From positions 1 to 58,379 of IMG/VR virus record IMGVR_UViG_3300020395_000009: 58,379 nucleotides of DNA, one strand, 5' to 3'. The DNA is from a virus. Positions 25,500 through 35,089 of this stretch are shown piece by piece. The translations under genes and the position numbers were made by a program. The notes beneath the pieces were generated by a model that worked only from the letters and a program-made list of their open reading frames with translations, did no database searches and was not told the DNA's origin. How positions within the stretch are numbered: the first letter of the stretch is position 1; each line of letters starts with the position of its first letter.

Positions 25500-28400
25500 A
25501 TGGGTCTTTCCAGATTAGATAATTTTCTGAAATCGGCAAGGGGAACGATCCTCTATGTAAATCCTAACGATTTAGACGCAACAGATAGTGTTGAGAATAA
25601 AGGTAATTCGCTAACCCGTCCTTTTAAGACGATTCAACGTGCTTTGATAGAAGCATCAAGATTTTCGTATCAGAAGGGATTGGATAATGATAGATTTGGC
25701 AAAACAACGATTTTATTATATCCAGGAGATCATATTGTAGATAATAGACCTGGATATATTCCAGATTCGAGACTTGGTAGTAATAAATTTAGACTTAGGA
25801 ATGGTGCGACTTCTGATAATTTACCTCCATTTGACTTAACATCTAATTTTGACCTTTCATCTCCCGATAATGAACTTTATAAGTTAAACAGTGTATATGG
25901 TGGAGTTATAGTTCCTCGTGGTACTTCTCTTGTTGGTTTAGACCTTAGAAAGACGAAAATAAGACCAAAATACGTTCCAAACCCATATGATGCAAATATC
26001 GACAGAACAGCAATATTCAGAGTTACGGGAGAATGCTATTTTTGGCAATTTTCCATATTTGATGCAGATCCTAATGGAAAGGCATATAGAGATTATACGA
26101 CTGCTAGCTTTGTACCTAATTTTTCCCACCATAAGTTAACAGTATTTGAATATGCTGATGGTGTTAATAACGTTAATATTAATGATACATTCGTAACAGG
26201 TGTAGATGGTCAATATGATCGTACTGACCTTGATATGTACTATGAGAAGGTTGGTCTAGTTTATGGACAATCTTCAGGTAGACCAATTGAGCCAGATTAC
26301 CCTGCTGCAGGATTAGATATACAACCAAAAGTTGACGAATATCGTATTGTTGGTTCTACAGGTAAAACTGTTGGAATTACTGAAATTATTTCTGGTGATG
26401 GAATAAACCCAACTACTGATATTACTGTTACTACTGCTGTAGAGGTTCCAGGACTTGATGTAGATACTCCTTTCCGTATTGCTAATATTGGGGTTGCTGA
26501 ATATAATGGTCAGTTTGTTGTATCTGAGAAAATAAGTGATACTCAAATTAAGTATCAAGTACAAAATGCACCTGCATCTGCAAAACCAAGTGTAGCAGGA
26601 GCAACTTTATCACTTACATCTGATACTGTAACATCATCTTCTCCATATATTTTCAACGTATCACTACGTTCTGTATATGGTGCTTGTGGATTGGTTGCTG
26701 ATGGAGCAAAAGCAACTGGATTCCGTTCGATGGTTGTTGCTCAATACACTGGTATTGGACTACAAAAGGATGATAATGCTTTCACTGTCTATAGTTCTAC
26801 TGATGGTAAGTACAGTTATCAATCATCTGCTTCTGAACCATTAAGTACTAATTCTAGAGCGATTTATAAACCAGAATTTGCTAACTATCATATTAAGGTT
26901 ATAAATGATGCCTTTATCCAGGCAGTTTCTGTGTTTGCTATTGGTTATGCAGAACATTTCGTAACTGAGAGTGGTGGTGATATTTCACTTACAAACTCTA
27001 ACTCTAACTTTGGTGCTAAATCTCTATCATCTTCTGGATTTAAGAAAGATGCATTTAATCAAGATGACCAAGGATATATAACCCATATTATTCCACCAAA
27101 AGAACTTCCACTTACAGAAACTTCCGTAGAATTTGAGTTGGTGGATGTTGCTAAGACACTTTCAGTTGGTATTGCAACTAATCTTTATCTTTATGGTCAA
27201 ACAAACCCTGACGTTCTACCTGAAAATGTTAAAGAAGGATATAGAATTGGTGCAAGGGCAAATGATACATTAAATGTTCTTATTGCAGAGAGTGGTGTTA
27301 CTAATGAATATAAAGCACCTATTGTTATGGATGGATCAGAGTCAACCTCTGAAAAGTCATTTGGTGTTGAGAGAATTTTAACTGGAAATAATATTGCTAA
27401 TAATGTTCTTAGATTTACCTCTAATCATACCTTTAAGAATGGTGAATCTGTTCGTGTAATTAGTGAAAATGGACATTTACCTGATGGTATTGATCCAAAT
27501 ACAATTTACTATGCAATAACCAAGGAAAATGCAAGTAGTGGTATCACAGCAGATACTGATATTAAACTTGCAAAGACACTTAGTGATGCATTAACTGATA
27601 CTACTGGTAATGAAATTGCTATCAACCAGAAAGGTGGTATTTTAACTGTATCAAGTAGAGTATCTGATAAGAACTCTGGTGATATTGGACATCCAATTCA
27701 ATTTGATCCTCTAAATTTGCAGTGGTATGTTAATGTAGGTTCTGCTAATACAACTTTCTATACAAAAATAGAAGAATTGGGTACTGCTCAATTAGGTGAT
27801 GCAACACCAAGAACCTTTGTAACAAGAAAGAATGATAATAGAAACTCCGTTGATACTCTTTATAGAGCAAGATATGTAATTCCAAAGGATGGTCCAACTG
27901 CAAGACCACCAAGTGATGGTTATATTCTTCAGGAATCAAACCACACAACTGCAGCAACTGACGCAGAAATTCAGACCTACTATGGTACTGGATCATTATC
28001 ATCTGTCAGTCAACAAAGAAACTTTAGATTTATTGCAGGTGCAGAATGGAATGGTGCTGATACAGTAACTGTAGCAACAGAATTACCTCATAATTTAACA
28101 GTTGGATCTGATGTTCAGATTTCTAATGTTAAGAGTACTGAGAATACAACTGGTGTTGCTGATGTTGGATTTAATAGAAATTATACTGTTACTGGTATTA
28201 GTAGCTCAAAGGCATTTAGTGTTGGATTAACTACCAATCCTGGTACATTTACTAATGATACTTCATCCAGAACTACTACATTACCTTATTTCCAAAGAAA
28301 GAGATATGAAAATAACTACTACGTCTTCAGAAATGAAGAAGTACAGCAGTATATTTCTGGTGAACAGGATGGTGTTTACTATCTAACTTTACTTAACTCT

Positions 28401-31397
28401 TCTAATGCTCCAACAGTAGCACCTTTTACTAATGAAGATTTCTCACAACCAGTAAAAGAACTATTCCCTCAAACAAATAGAGACAATCCTCATTCTGACC
28501 CACCAGAGGCAAAATCATTTGCTTCTCCAAGTTTGATTGGTGATGTTGTTGTTAATGATGTTAGAAGTAGTATTACTAAGGAGACTATTAACAAGTATAA
28601 TCGTGATGTTGATTTTGGTGTAGGAATTTCTAATATTAAATCCACATCAGAATCTCTTCATGAAATTACTACTGATGTTGATCATGGATTGAATAGAATT
28701 ACCAAATTAAGTATTGGTGTTGGTAATAGTGGTGCTGGATATGGTGATGGATCTGGTGGAGATTACTATAATGTTAAATTAGTATCTATCGGTGCATCTG
28801 TAACTGGTGAGAATGCAACTGCTAAAGTCACTGTTGACCCTACAGGTGGTGTTACTGCTGTCAAGATTATGGACGGTGGTAGTGCATATGGTATAGGTAA
28901 CACTCTTGCAGTTGTTGGTATTGCAACTACTACAGGACATGTTGCTGCTGTAGTTGAAGTTGAGAACATTTACAATAATATTGGTGATGTTATTAGTGTT
29001 AGTGGAATAAAATCTGAATTTAACTCTGCATATAACCAACTTTATAGGGTTGATTCCGTTGGATTTGGATCTGCTACTTCGGTTAATGTTTCATCTGCAT
29101 CAACAATTCCTAATTTCTCTACAACTGGTATTATTCCAGATATTACTGAGAAAGCATATCTATACTTAACTGGTGGAGAAATCAGAGTTAGTTCTATAAC
29201 ATTTGATAATATTTCTGGTATTGCGACAGTTGTTACTGCAGATAATCATGGATTAAGAGTTGATACGAGAGTTAGACTTTCTGGTGCTGATATTCCCTTC
29301 TGGAATCGTAGTTTTGTAGTTACTGAGAATATTAGTCTTAATTCCTTTGCTATCAATGTTGGACCAGGAGGAGCAACTCCTGCAACAACTGGAAATATTG
29401 CAGTATATCATGAAGGATATGCAGCAAATGATGGTTCTATTTCTTTAGACAATGAGAACCTCTTTGGTAGAATGGTTCCAACGTATGCTGGAATTACAAC
29501 TGTAATCTCAAATAACGTTTCTAATACTACTACAGATCAACTTTATATTGAGAATATCAAGAAGTATGATATTCAGATTGGTGATTACTTAGCAGTTGAT
29601 GATGAGATCTTTAGGGTCAAGTCTACAACTAATGCAGGATCTACAAATCCAGTATCAAACCCATTAACAGTATTCCGTGGTGCTCTTGGATCTAAGAGGG
29701 CAACGCATACTATTAACTCTGTTGTTAGAAGAATTGCTGTTAATCCAGTTGAACTTAGAAGACACTCAATTATTCGTGCATCTGGTCACACATTTGAGTA
29801 TGTTGGATATGGTCCAGGTAACTACTCAACTGCATTCCCAGATAAGCAAGATAGACAGATTAGTTTCCAAGAGGAACTATTAGCACAATCAACCAAGAAG
29901 GCTGGTGGTGTTAACTTCTATACTGGTATGAATGACAAAGGTATTTCATACACAGGTAATAAGAAGTTAAGTACATTAACAGGTCAGGAAGAAATCTTTG
30001 ATACCCCAGTACAAACAGTTACTGGTGAAGATATTGGTGCTCTTCCATCTCTTAACGTAACAAATGCTACTGAAGGTGCATTTAGTCGTTCTATTAGAGT
30101 AGAAGGTGGTCCTGATAATAAGGCATCATCTGAATTTAATGGTCCTGTTATTCTGAATAATAAGTTGACATCTGTATCTGATAAGGGTATAGAGGCACAG
30201 TCATACTATATTCAGGGTGATCAGATTGTTTCTAGAAAGCATACTTTATCAAATACATCACCTACATTATCTGGTAACCCAGGTGATATTGTTTGGAACT
30301 CTGACCCAACTGATGGTGGATATGTTGGTTGGATAATGAGTGCGGATAATGATTGGAGAAGATTTGGTAACGTAAGTAATTCTAAGGATTCTAATATTGC
30401 AGTTTATGATCAGGTTGCTATTGGTACAATTACACCTAATCTTAACAGATTCCAAGTTGGAGGTGGAACTACATTAGTTTCTATTGATGATTATGGTGTA
30501 GGTATCGGAACAACTGGAAATGGATATGGTCTTCATATTATTTCTGGTGCTAGATTTAGTGGTAACATTACAGATATTGATGGTGCAGCAGGTGCTCCAG
30601 GTGAAGTTATTGAATCAACTGGTAGTGGTATTAGATGGTCTAATATCGGTCAGATTAACGGTTGGTCAAGAACTGTTGATAACGATGGAACATACAACAC
30701 TAACCAAGACTTCATAGGTATTGGTATTACCACACCTAAGACCAATTTAGAAGTTGGTGAAGTTGGAATGGCAGCGACTGCTCTGAAGGTTAATGGTACA
30801 TCTGAGTTTGTTGGATTAGTAACTGCTACTAACGTCTATGTAAGTGGTATGTTGACTGCATCTGCGATTGACTTGCAGACAGGAACACAAGGTCAACTTA
30901 GTGTTGGTGTTATTACTGCTACTGGATTTAATGTTGGTGAGTTTGTTGTTACTGGAGATAAGGTCGGTATTGGCACAACTCAACCTAAGAGTGCTCTCGA
31001 TGTTCAGGGACATACTACACTTAAGACATACTCTGAAAATGTAGGATCATTATCCATAAATGCTAGTATTGTGACAGTTGATCTTTCACAAGCACAATCA
31101 TGGATATGTACAGCAACGAGTGATGTAACCAAGTTTGATCTTACGAATTTGCCGCCTGGATCGACATCGTTTACAATTAGGGTTGATCAAGATGGAGTAG
31201 GTAGTAGATCTGTTGGTATAGATAACTTTAGTATTAACGGTAGTGCATTGATTCCAGTCAGGTGGCCAGGTGGCATTACTCCTACGGTTACAGTAACTGC
31301 AAATAGATCTGATATCTACTCATTTAAGATATGGGATGGAAACAATGCAGTTGCTGAAGGATTATACGGAGTAATTGGAGGTCAGAACTTCGCATGA
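25500..31397 (+). CDS. large tail fibre / beta-helix virion protein
   Basis: A 1965-residue protein. The N-terminus (TILYVNPNDLDATD, NSLTRPFKTIQRALIEASRF, TTILLYPGDHIVDNRPGYIP) is a strongly conserved signature of a structural protein in T4-like cyanophages and resembles pectate-lyase-type right-handed beta-helices. The middle is a long run of short beta repeats with VGIAT/GIGTT turns and GxGYGDG motifs. The last 115 residues form a domain (FDLTNLPPGSTSFTIRV, GSALIPVRWPGG, ANRSDIYSFKIWDG) that recurs in smaller fibre proteins of this window. It probably forms a long fibre or baseplate-attached side fibre. The stop overlaps the next start (ATGA). Confidence 0.7.
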   Translation: MGLSRLDNFLKSARGTILYVNPNDLDATDSVENKGNSLTRPFKTIQRALIEASRFSYQKGLDNDRFGKTTILLYPGDHIVDNRPGYIPDSRLGSNKFRLRNGATSDNLPPFDLTSNFDLSSPDNELYKLNSVYGGVIVPRGTSLVGLDLRKTKIRPKYVPNPYDANIDRTAIFRVTGECYFWQFSIFDADPNGKAYRDYTTASFVPNFSHHKLTVFEYADGVNNVNINDTFVTGVDGQYDRTDLDMYYEKVGLVYGQSSGRPIEPDYPAAGLDIQPKVDEYRIVGSTGKTVGITEIISGDGINPTTDITVTTAVEVPGLDVDTPFRIANIGVAEYNGQFVVSEKISDTQIKYQVQNAPASAKPSVAGATLSLTSDTVTSSSPYIFNVSLRSVYGACGLVADGAKATGFRSMVVAQYTGIGLQKDDNAFTVYSSTDGKYSYQSSASEPLSTNSRAIYKPEFANYHIKVINDAFIQAVSVFAIGYAEHFVTESGGDISLTNSNSNFGAKSLSSSGFKKDAFNQDDQGYITHIIPPKELPLTETSVEFELVDVAKTLSVGIATNLYLYGQTNPDVLPENVKEGYRIGARANDTLNVLIAESGVTNEYKAPIVMDGSESTSEKSFGVERILTGNNIANNVLRFTSNHTFKNGESVRVISENGHLPDGIDPNTIYYAITKENASSGITADTDIKLAKTLSDALTDTTGNEIAINQKGGILTVSSRVSDKNSGDIGHPIQFDPLNLQWYVNVGSANTTFYTKIEELGTAQLGDATPRTFVTRKNDNRNSVDTLYRARYVIPKDGPTARPPSDGYILQESNHTTAATDAEIQTYYGTGSLSSVSQQRNFRFIAGAEWNGADTVTVATELPHNLTVGSDVQISNVKSTENTTGVADVGFNRNYTVTGISSSKAFSVGLTTNPGTFTNDTSSRTTTLPYFQRKRYENNYYVFRNEEVQQYISGEQDGVYYLTLLNSSNAPTVAPFTNEDFSQPVKELFPQTNRDNPHSDPPEAKSFASPSLIGDVVVNDVRSSITKETINKYNRDVDFGVGISNIKSTSESLHEITTDVDHGLNRITKLSIGVGNSGAGYGDGSGGDYYNVKLVSIGASVTGENATAKVTVDPTGGVTAVKIMDGGSAYGIGNTLAVVGIATTTGHVAAVVEVENIYNNIGDVISVSGIKSEFNSAYNQLYRVDSVGFGSATSVNVSSASTIPNFSTTGIIPDITEKAYLYLTGGEIRVSSITFDNISGIATVVTADNHGLRVDTRVRLSGADIPFWNRSFVVTENISLNSFAINVGPGGATPATTGNIAVYHEGYAANDGSISLDNENLFGRMVPTYAGITTVISNNVSNTTTDQLYIENIKKYDIQIGDYLAVDDEIFRVKSTTNAGSTNPVSNPLTVFRGALGSKRATHTINSVVRRIAVNPVELRRHSIIRASGHTFEYVGYGPGNYSTAFPDKQDRQISFQEELLAQSTKKAGGVNFYTGMNDKGISYTGNKKLSTLTGQEEIFDTPVQTVTGEDIGALPSLNVTNATEGAFSRSIRVEGGPDNKASSEFNGPVILNNKLTSVSDKGIEAQSYYIQGDQIVSRKHTLSNTSPTLSGNPGDIVWNSDPTDGGYVGWIMSADNDWRRFGNVSNSKDSNIAVYDQVAIGTITPNLNRFQVGGGTTLVSIDDYGVGIGTTGNGYGLHIISGARFSGNITDIDGAAGAPGEVIESTGSGIRWSNIGQINGWSRTVDNDGTYNTNQDFIGIGITTPKTNLEVGEVGMAATALKVNGTSEFVGLVTATNVYVSGMLTASAIDLQTGTQGQLSVGVITATGFNVGEFVVTGDKVGIGTTQPKSALDVQGHTTLKTYSENVGSLSINASIVTVDLSQAQSWICTATSDVTKFDLTNLPPGSTSFTIRVDQDGVGSRSVGIDNFSINGSALIPVRWPGGITPTVTVTANRSDIYSFKIWDGNNAVAEGLYGVIGGQNFA

Positions 31398-34300
31398 CAC
31401 AATTAGATTTTTATAGGGACATAGATACGTCCCTAGAAATTAACGGACCAACTTTATCATTTACTTTACAACCTACAGGTGCTTTTGGAAATTATAATGG
31501 TAGTGTCGATCTAATTGGTATTGCTACTGCCAGATTTACCCAAGAGATTGCTCCTGGAATTACTACTGGAGTTGGTGCTACTACAGGTAATATAAATTAT
31601 CGATGGTATAAAGAAGGTACTGGATTTGTTAGTGATGGTGCAAAATATGTAGGAACTGGTACAACTACATTAACTATATCAGGTATAGCAACTGCGGATC
31701 ATAATTCGCAGTATTTTCTTGTTATTGATTATGTTCCTGATCCATATCCTGCAAATGCTCCTAATGCATGGAACGAACCATTTACATCAGGAATAGCAAC
31801 AGTTGGTATGTATGGGTTTATTCAGATAAATTCTCAACCAACCGCATCAACTATTATCCCAAATACAGATACTGAATTTGAGATTGATGCTAGTCTAAAT
31901 GATTCCTCTACTTCTGGTATGGGATATCAATGGCAAATGAATGGTAGTGATATTACTAATGGATCATTTTCTACACAGAATATAACAGTAACACCAGGAA
32001 CTCCTACATCCGAAGAAGTAATTAACTATAGTTTTAATGCTACTGCCACTGGTAGTTCTTCTAGTAATACATTTACAGTACCTGCAGGAGCAGAAAATGT
32101 AAGAGTTAGTATTGCTGGAGCACCTGGAGGAAATGGTGCAGCAGAAGGAGGAAATGCTGGTGGTGTTGGTGGTCATGGAATGTCAGCATGGTTTGATGTA
32201 TTAGGTTCTGTTCCAACAGGACAGCAAGCATATACAACACCAGGAACATATCAATGGACATGCCCTGCAGGTGTTGGAAAGGTTTGTGTTGTATGTATTG
32301 GTGGAGGTGGTGGATATACTGATGGTTCAGCTTCTACATTTGATGTACCTGCTGATAATGTAGCAATGGTTGCTGGTTATGGTAGAGGTTCTAATAATGC
32401 GACACCAAATGCTAGTATGGCCACTGGTGGAGATGCAAATTATGCTGGTGGTCTTGGGCATTCATCTTCTTATGGAGCAGGTGGTGGAGGTGCTGCAGGA
32501 TATAATGGTAATGGTATGCATGGACTTGGTGGAGCAAATATGTGGGCTAGTGCTGGTTATATAACTGGTAGTGGATCTGGTGCTGGTGGTGGTACATTTA
32601 GTGGAAGTAATAATGGTGATTCTGCTGGTTTACCAGAAGGTGGTGGTGGAACAGGAATATTTGGTAACAGTGGTGATGCAACCTTCTGGGGAAAAGGTGG
32701 ATCTGGTGGAGATGATTCAACAAATGAAAATGGTGGAGCATATGGTGGCGGTGGTGGTAATCCAGCAGTAGTTGGCACTCCAACTGGAGAAGGTGGAGGT
32801 TTATGCTGGAAAAATAATATTACAGTAGTACCTGGTCAAACTTATACTGTAGTTGTTGGTCAAGGTGGTGGTGGTAACAATGATGTTGGTAGTGGTGGTG
32901 GAGGTGCAGTAAGAATTATTTGGGGTGCTAATAGATCATTCCCTTCACAAAATACTGTAGATATAAATGCATCTTCTGGATCATCTCCAAATGCAAGAAC
33001 TTTTGAGTTTGTTGTTGGTAAAGCAGCAGAGGATGGAACAAGTGGAACTGCATCAGGTGCTGGTGCTGGTGGTGGAACTAATTTGGATATGTCTGGTGCT
33101 AATGGAGGAAATGCTGGTGGTTTAGGTGTTTCTGGTGGCGGTGGAGGAGGTGGCGGTGGTACGCATGTCAAAATTGATAATGTAGTTGCTGCTATTGCAG
33201 GTGGTGGTGGCGGTGCTGGCGGTGGATCTGCTGGTTATGATGGTACAGATGGTGGGGATGCTGGACCAGTAAGAACATCTTCAGGAGCAAATAATCACAC
33301 TCCTCCTAATGTGCAATGGACATCAACGACTAGTGCTATTCAATACTATGCTGGTACTGATGCTGTTCATGACGATAATGTGACAACAACAGGTGGTAGT
33401 CCTGGAACTCCTGATCAGGTTGTAACAACAACAAGTTGGGTAACAAGATATTCAGGATTTAGTTTTCCTTCAGGAAATTATGTTAGATTCTTCCAAGGAA
33501 CATTTACATATGTCTATCAATTCTCTACTGTAGGAAGTATTTCTATGTGGTCAGGTCAATCTGAACCTGTAGTAAATGGTAGTTTTAGATATTCTGGTGG
33601 ATCATTACAAGTTGATGGTGGTAATACATGGGTTAACCCTTCGTATTACTCTATAACTGCAGAGGAACAAGTAACAACAACTACTGTTATTCCTGGTACT
33701 CCTGCAACTCCTGGAACTACTACTGGTCGTGATGGTGGTGGTGCAGGTGCTGGTGGAGGTGGTGGTGGTCCTAGTAGTGCTAGTGCTGGTACACCTGGAA
33801 ATGATAATTCTTCTGCTGCAACTGGTGGTGACAGAGGCACGAGTGTATATAGAAGTGACATGTTAACATATACTAGTGGATCATATAATCCAAAGTATGC
33901 AACTGGATCTCCTTCAGATGGATATGGATCTGTTTATTATTCTGTAAGAAATATTATTCCTGGTACTCCACCAACGACTAATATTACAACAGTTAACCAT
34001 ACTGCTTCGGGTACAACAACTGATAAGTTAACAATTCAGTCTGATGGTGTAGGAATCAATACTGTAAGATGTGTTGTATCAAATTCAGGTGCAACTAACA
34101 CACCAGTTGAATCTGATGAAGTAAATTATAATGTTGTTTCAACAATTAGTCAGGCAACTATTAAGATAGAAACAATAGGTATTGGTACTGCTGCTGTTAT
34201 TTCTACACATAACTTAGCAAGTAGTTCTCTTGAGATAAATGTTTCTGGTCAAGCAGGTGGTCAGCAGAATATGTATCAAGTCATATATTCTCCTGATAGG

Positions 34301-35044
34301 GATATTGATATTGAGATGGATATGTATGGTGGTGCTGGATTTAGTACTCCAAGTTTTGCTGGTGGACAGGGTGGTTATGCTCGTATCAGATTTACGATGA
34401 AGCAAAATGAGGAATATACATTATCTGGTTTGATTGGTACTGTTAATGCTCCTTACTTATATCATAGGTCATCTTTAATCGCATGTTGTGGTGGAGGTGG
34501 TAATGCTGGTAATTCTGGAGATGGTGGAGATGGTGGTGGAGTAGGAGTTGCTGGTGCATCTGGAACTGGTAGTGGTGCTGGTAGTGGCGGTCAGGCTATT
34601 ACTGCAGGAACATTAACATCTACTGGTACATTTGGATCTTTATATCAAGGATTAACTGCGATTGCTCCTGATACTAATGCTACAGGACAACAGGCAGGTA
34701 AAACAACTCCTTGTACAAAAGGTGTTTATTGGGCACAACAAGCATATACTCCTTGCCAAGATATGGGATTGACTAAATTTAGACAATCTGATGGTACAGA
34801 GGTTATCATTACTACTAATACTATAGATCGAGGATTTAAGGCAGGATATGATGTAACTCAAACTGCTGGACAAGCTGCTGGAACTGGTGGTAATGGTGGT
34901 AATGGTGCAACTGGTGGTGACGGTGGAACCAACGGTGGAGGTGGAGGGGGTAGTGGATATACTGATGGATCAGTCACTATTGTCTCTGCATCACAGGGTG
35001 GAAGTGTATCTCAAGCTAAAGTTGTTCTTAGAGTAGTAACTTAG
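31394..35044 (+). CDS. Gly-rich tail fibre adhesin with Ig-like N-terminus
   Basis: A 1216-residue protein. Residues about 15-190 hold two Ig-like modules (INYRWYKEGTGFVSDGAKYV and MGYQWQMNGSDITNG, each followed by a D/HNxQYF or TITVTP strand). Gly-rich blocks then begin with YTTPGTYQWTCPAGVGKVCV and include SYGAGGGGAAGY, ATFWGKGGSGG, LCWKNNITVVPG and RIIWGANRSFP. Such blocks form polyglycine-helix sandwiches in T4-like receptor-binding adhesins. A late Cys cluster (LIACCGGGG, TPCTKGVYWAQQAYTPCQ) is notable beside the Cys-rich genes downstream. Its Gly-rich block is closely related to the C-terminus of the fibre at 55041-57596. Confidence 0.7.
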   Translation: MTQLDFYRDIDTSLEINGPTLSFTLQPTGAFGNYNGSVDLIGIATARFTQEIAPGITTGVGATTGNINYRWYKEGTGFVSDGAKYVGTGTTTLTISGIATADHNSQYFLVIDYVPDPYPANAPNAWNEPFTSGIATVGMYGFIQINSQPTASTIIPNTDTEFEIDASLNDSSTSGMGYQWQMNGSDITNGSFSTQNITVTPGTPTSEEVINYSFNATATGSSSSNTFTVPAGAENVRVSIAGAPGGNGAAEGGNAGGVGGHGMSAWFDVLGSVPTGQQAYTTPGTYQWTCPAGVGKVCVVCIGGGGGYTDGSASTFDVPADNVAMVAGYGRGSNNATPNASMATGGDANYAGGLGHSSSYGAGGGGAAGYNGNGMHGLGGANMWASAGYITGSGSGAGGGTFSGSNNGDSAGLPEGGGGTGIFGNSGDATFWGKGGSGGDDSTNENGGAYGGGGGNPAVVGTPTGEGGGLCWKNNITVVPGQTYTVVVGQGGGGNNDVGSGGGGAVRIIWGANRSFPSQNTVDINASSGSSPNARTFEFVVGKAAEDGTSGTASGAGAGGGTNLDMSGANGGNAGGLGVSGGGGGGGGGTHVKIDNVVAAIAGGGGGAGGGSAGYDGTDGGDAGPVRTSSGANNHTPPNVQWTSTTSAIQYYAGTDAVHDDNVTTTGGSPGTPDQVVTTTSWVTRYSGFSFPSGNYVRFFQGTFTYVYQFSTVGSISMWSGQSEPVVNGSFRYSGGSLQVDGGNTWVNPSYYSITAEEQVTTTTVIPGTPATPGTTTGRDGGGAGAGGGGGGPSSASAGTPGNDNSSAATGGDRGTSVYRSDMLTYTSGSYNPKYATGSPSDGYGSVYYSVRNIIPGTPPTTNITTVNHTASGTTTDKLTIQSDGVGINTVRCVVSNSGATNTPVESDEVNYNVVSTISQATIKIETIGIGTAAVISTHNLASSSLEINVSGQAGGQQNMYQVIYSPDRDIDIEMDMYGGAGFSTPSFAGGQGGYARIRFTMKQNEEYTLSGLIGTVNAPYLYHRSSLIACCGGGGNAGNSGDGGDGGGVGVAGASGTGSGAGSGGQAITAGTLTSTGTFGSLYQGLTAIAPDTNATGQQAGKTTPCTKGVYWAQQAYTPCQDMGLTKFRQSDGTEVIITTNTIDRGFKAGYDVTQTAGQAAGTGGNGGNGATGGDGGTNGGGGGGSGYTDGSVTIVSASQGGSVSQAKVVLRVVT
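32674..32709 (+). repeat. 36-base exact direct repeat, copy 1
   Basis: Identical over 36 bases to 57302-57337, 24.6 kb away. Both lie in Gly-rich fibre blocks and code DATFWGKGGSGG. Shorter near-identical stretches flank both copies. Confidence 0.85.
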
Positions 35045-35050
35045 CTAAAT
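35043..35050 (+). promoter_or_regulatory. weak candidate late promoter
   Basis: GCTAAATA, two bases off TATAAATA, in the 45-base gap before the 556-residue fibre gene. A GGGGGAG ribosome site follows at about 35071, but it is about 13 bases from the ATG. Confidence 0.25.
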
Positions 35051-35089
35051 AACTATTACGTAAAACTAACGGGGGAGAGTGAACCCTAA

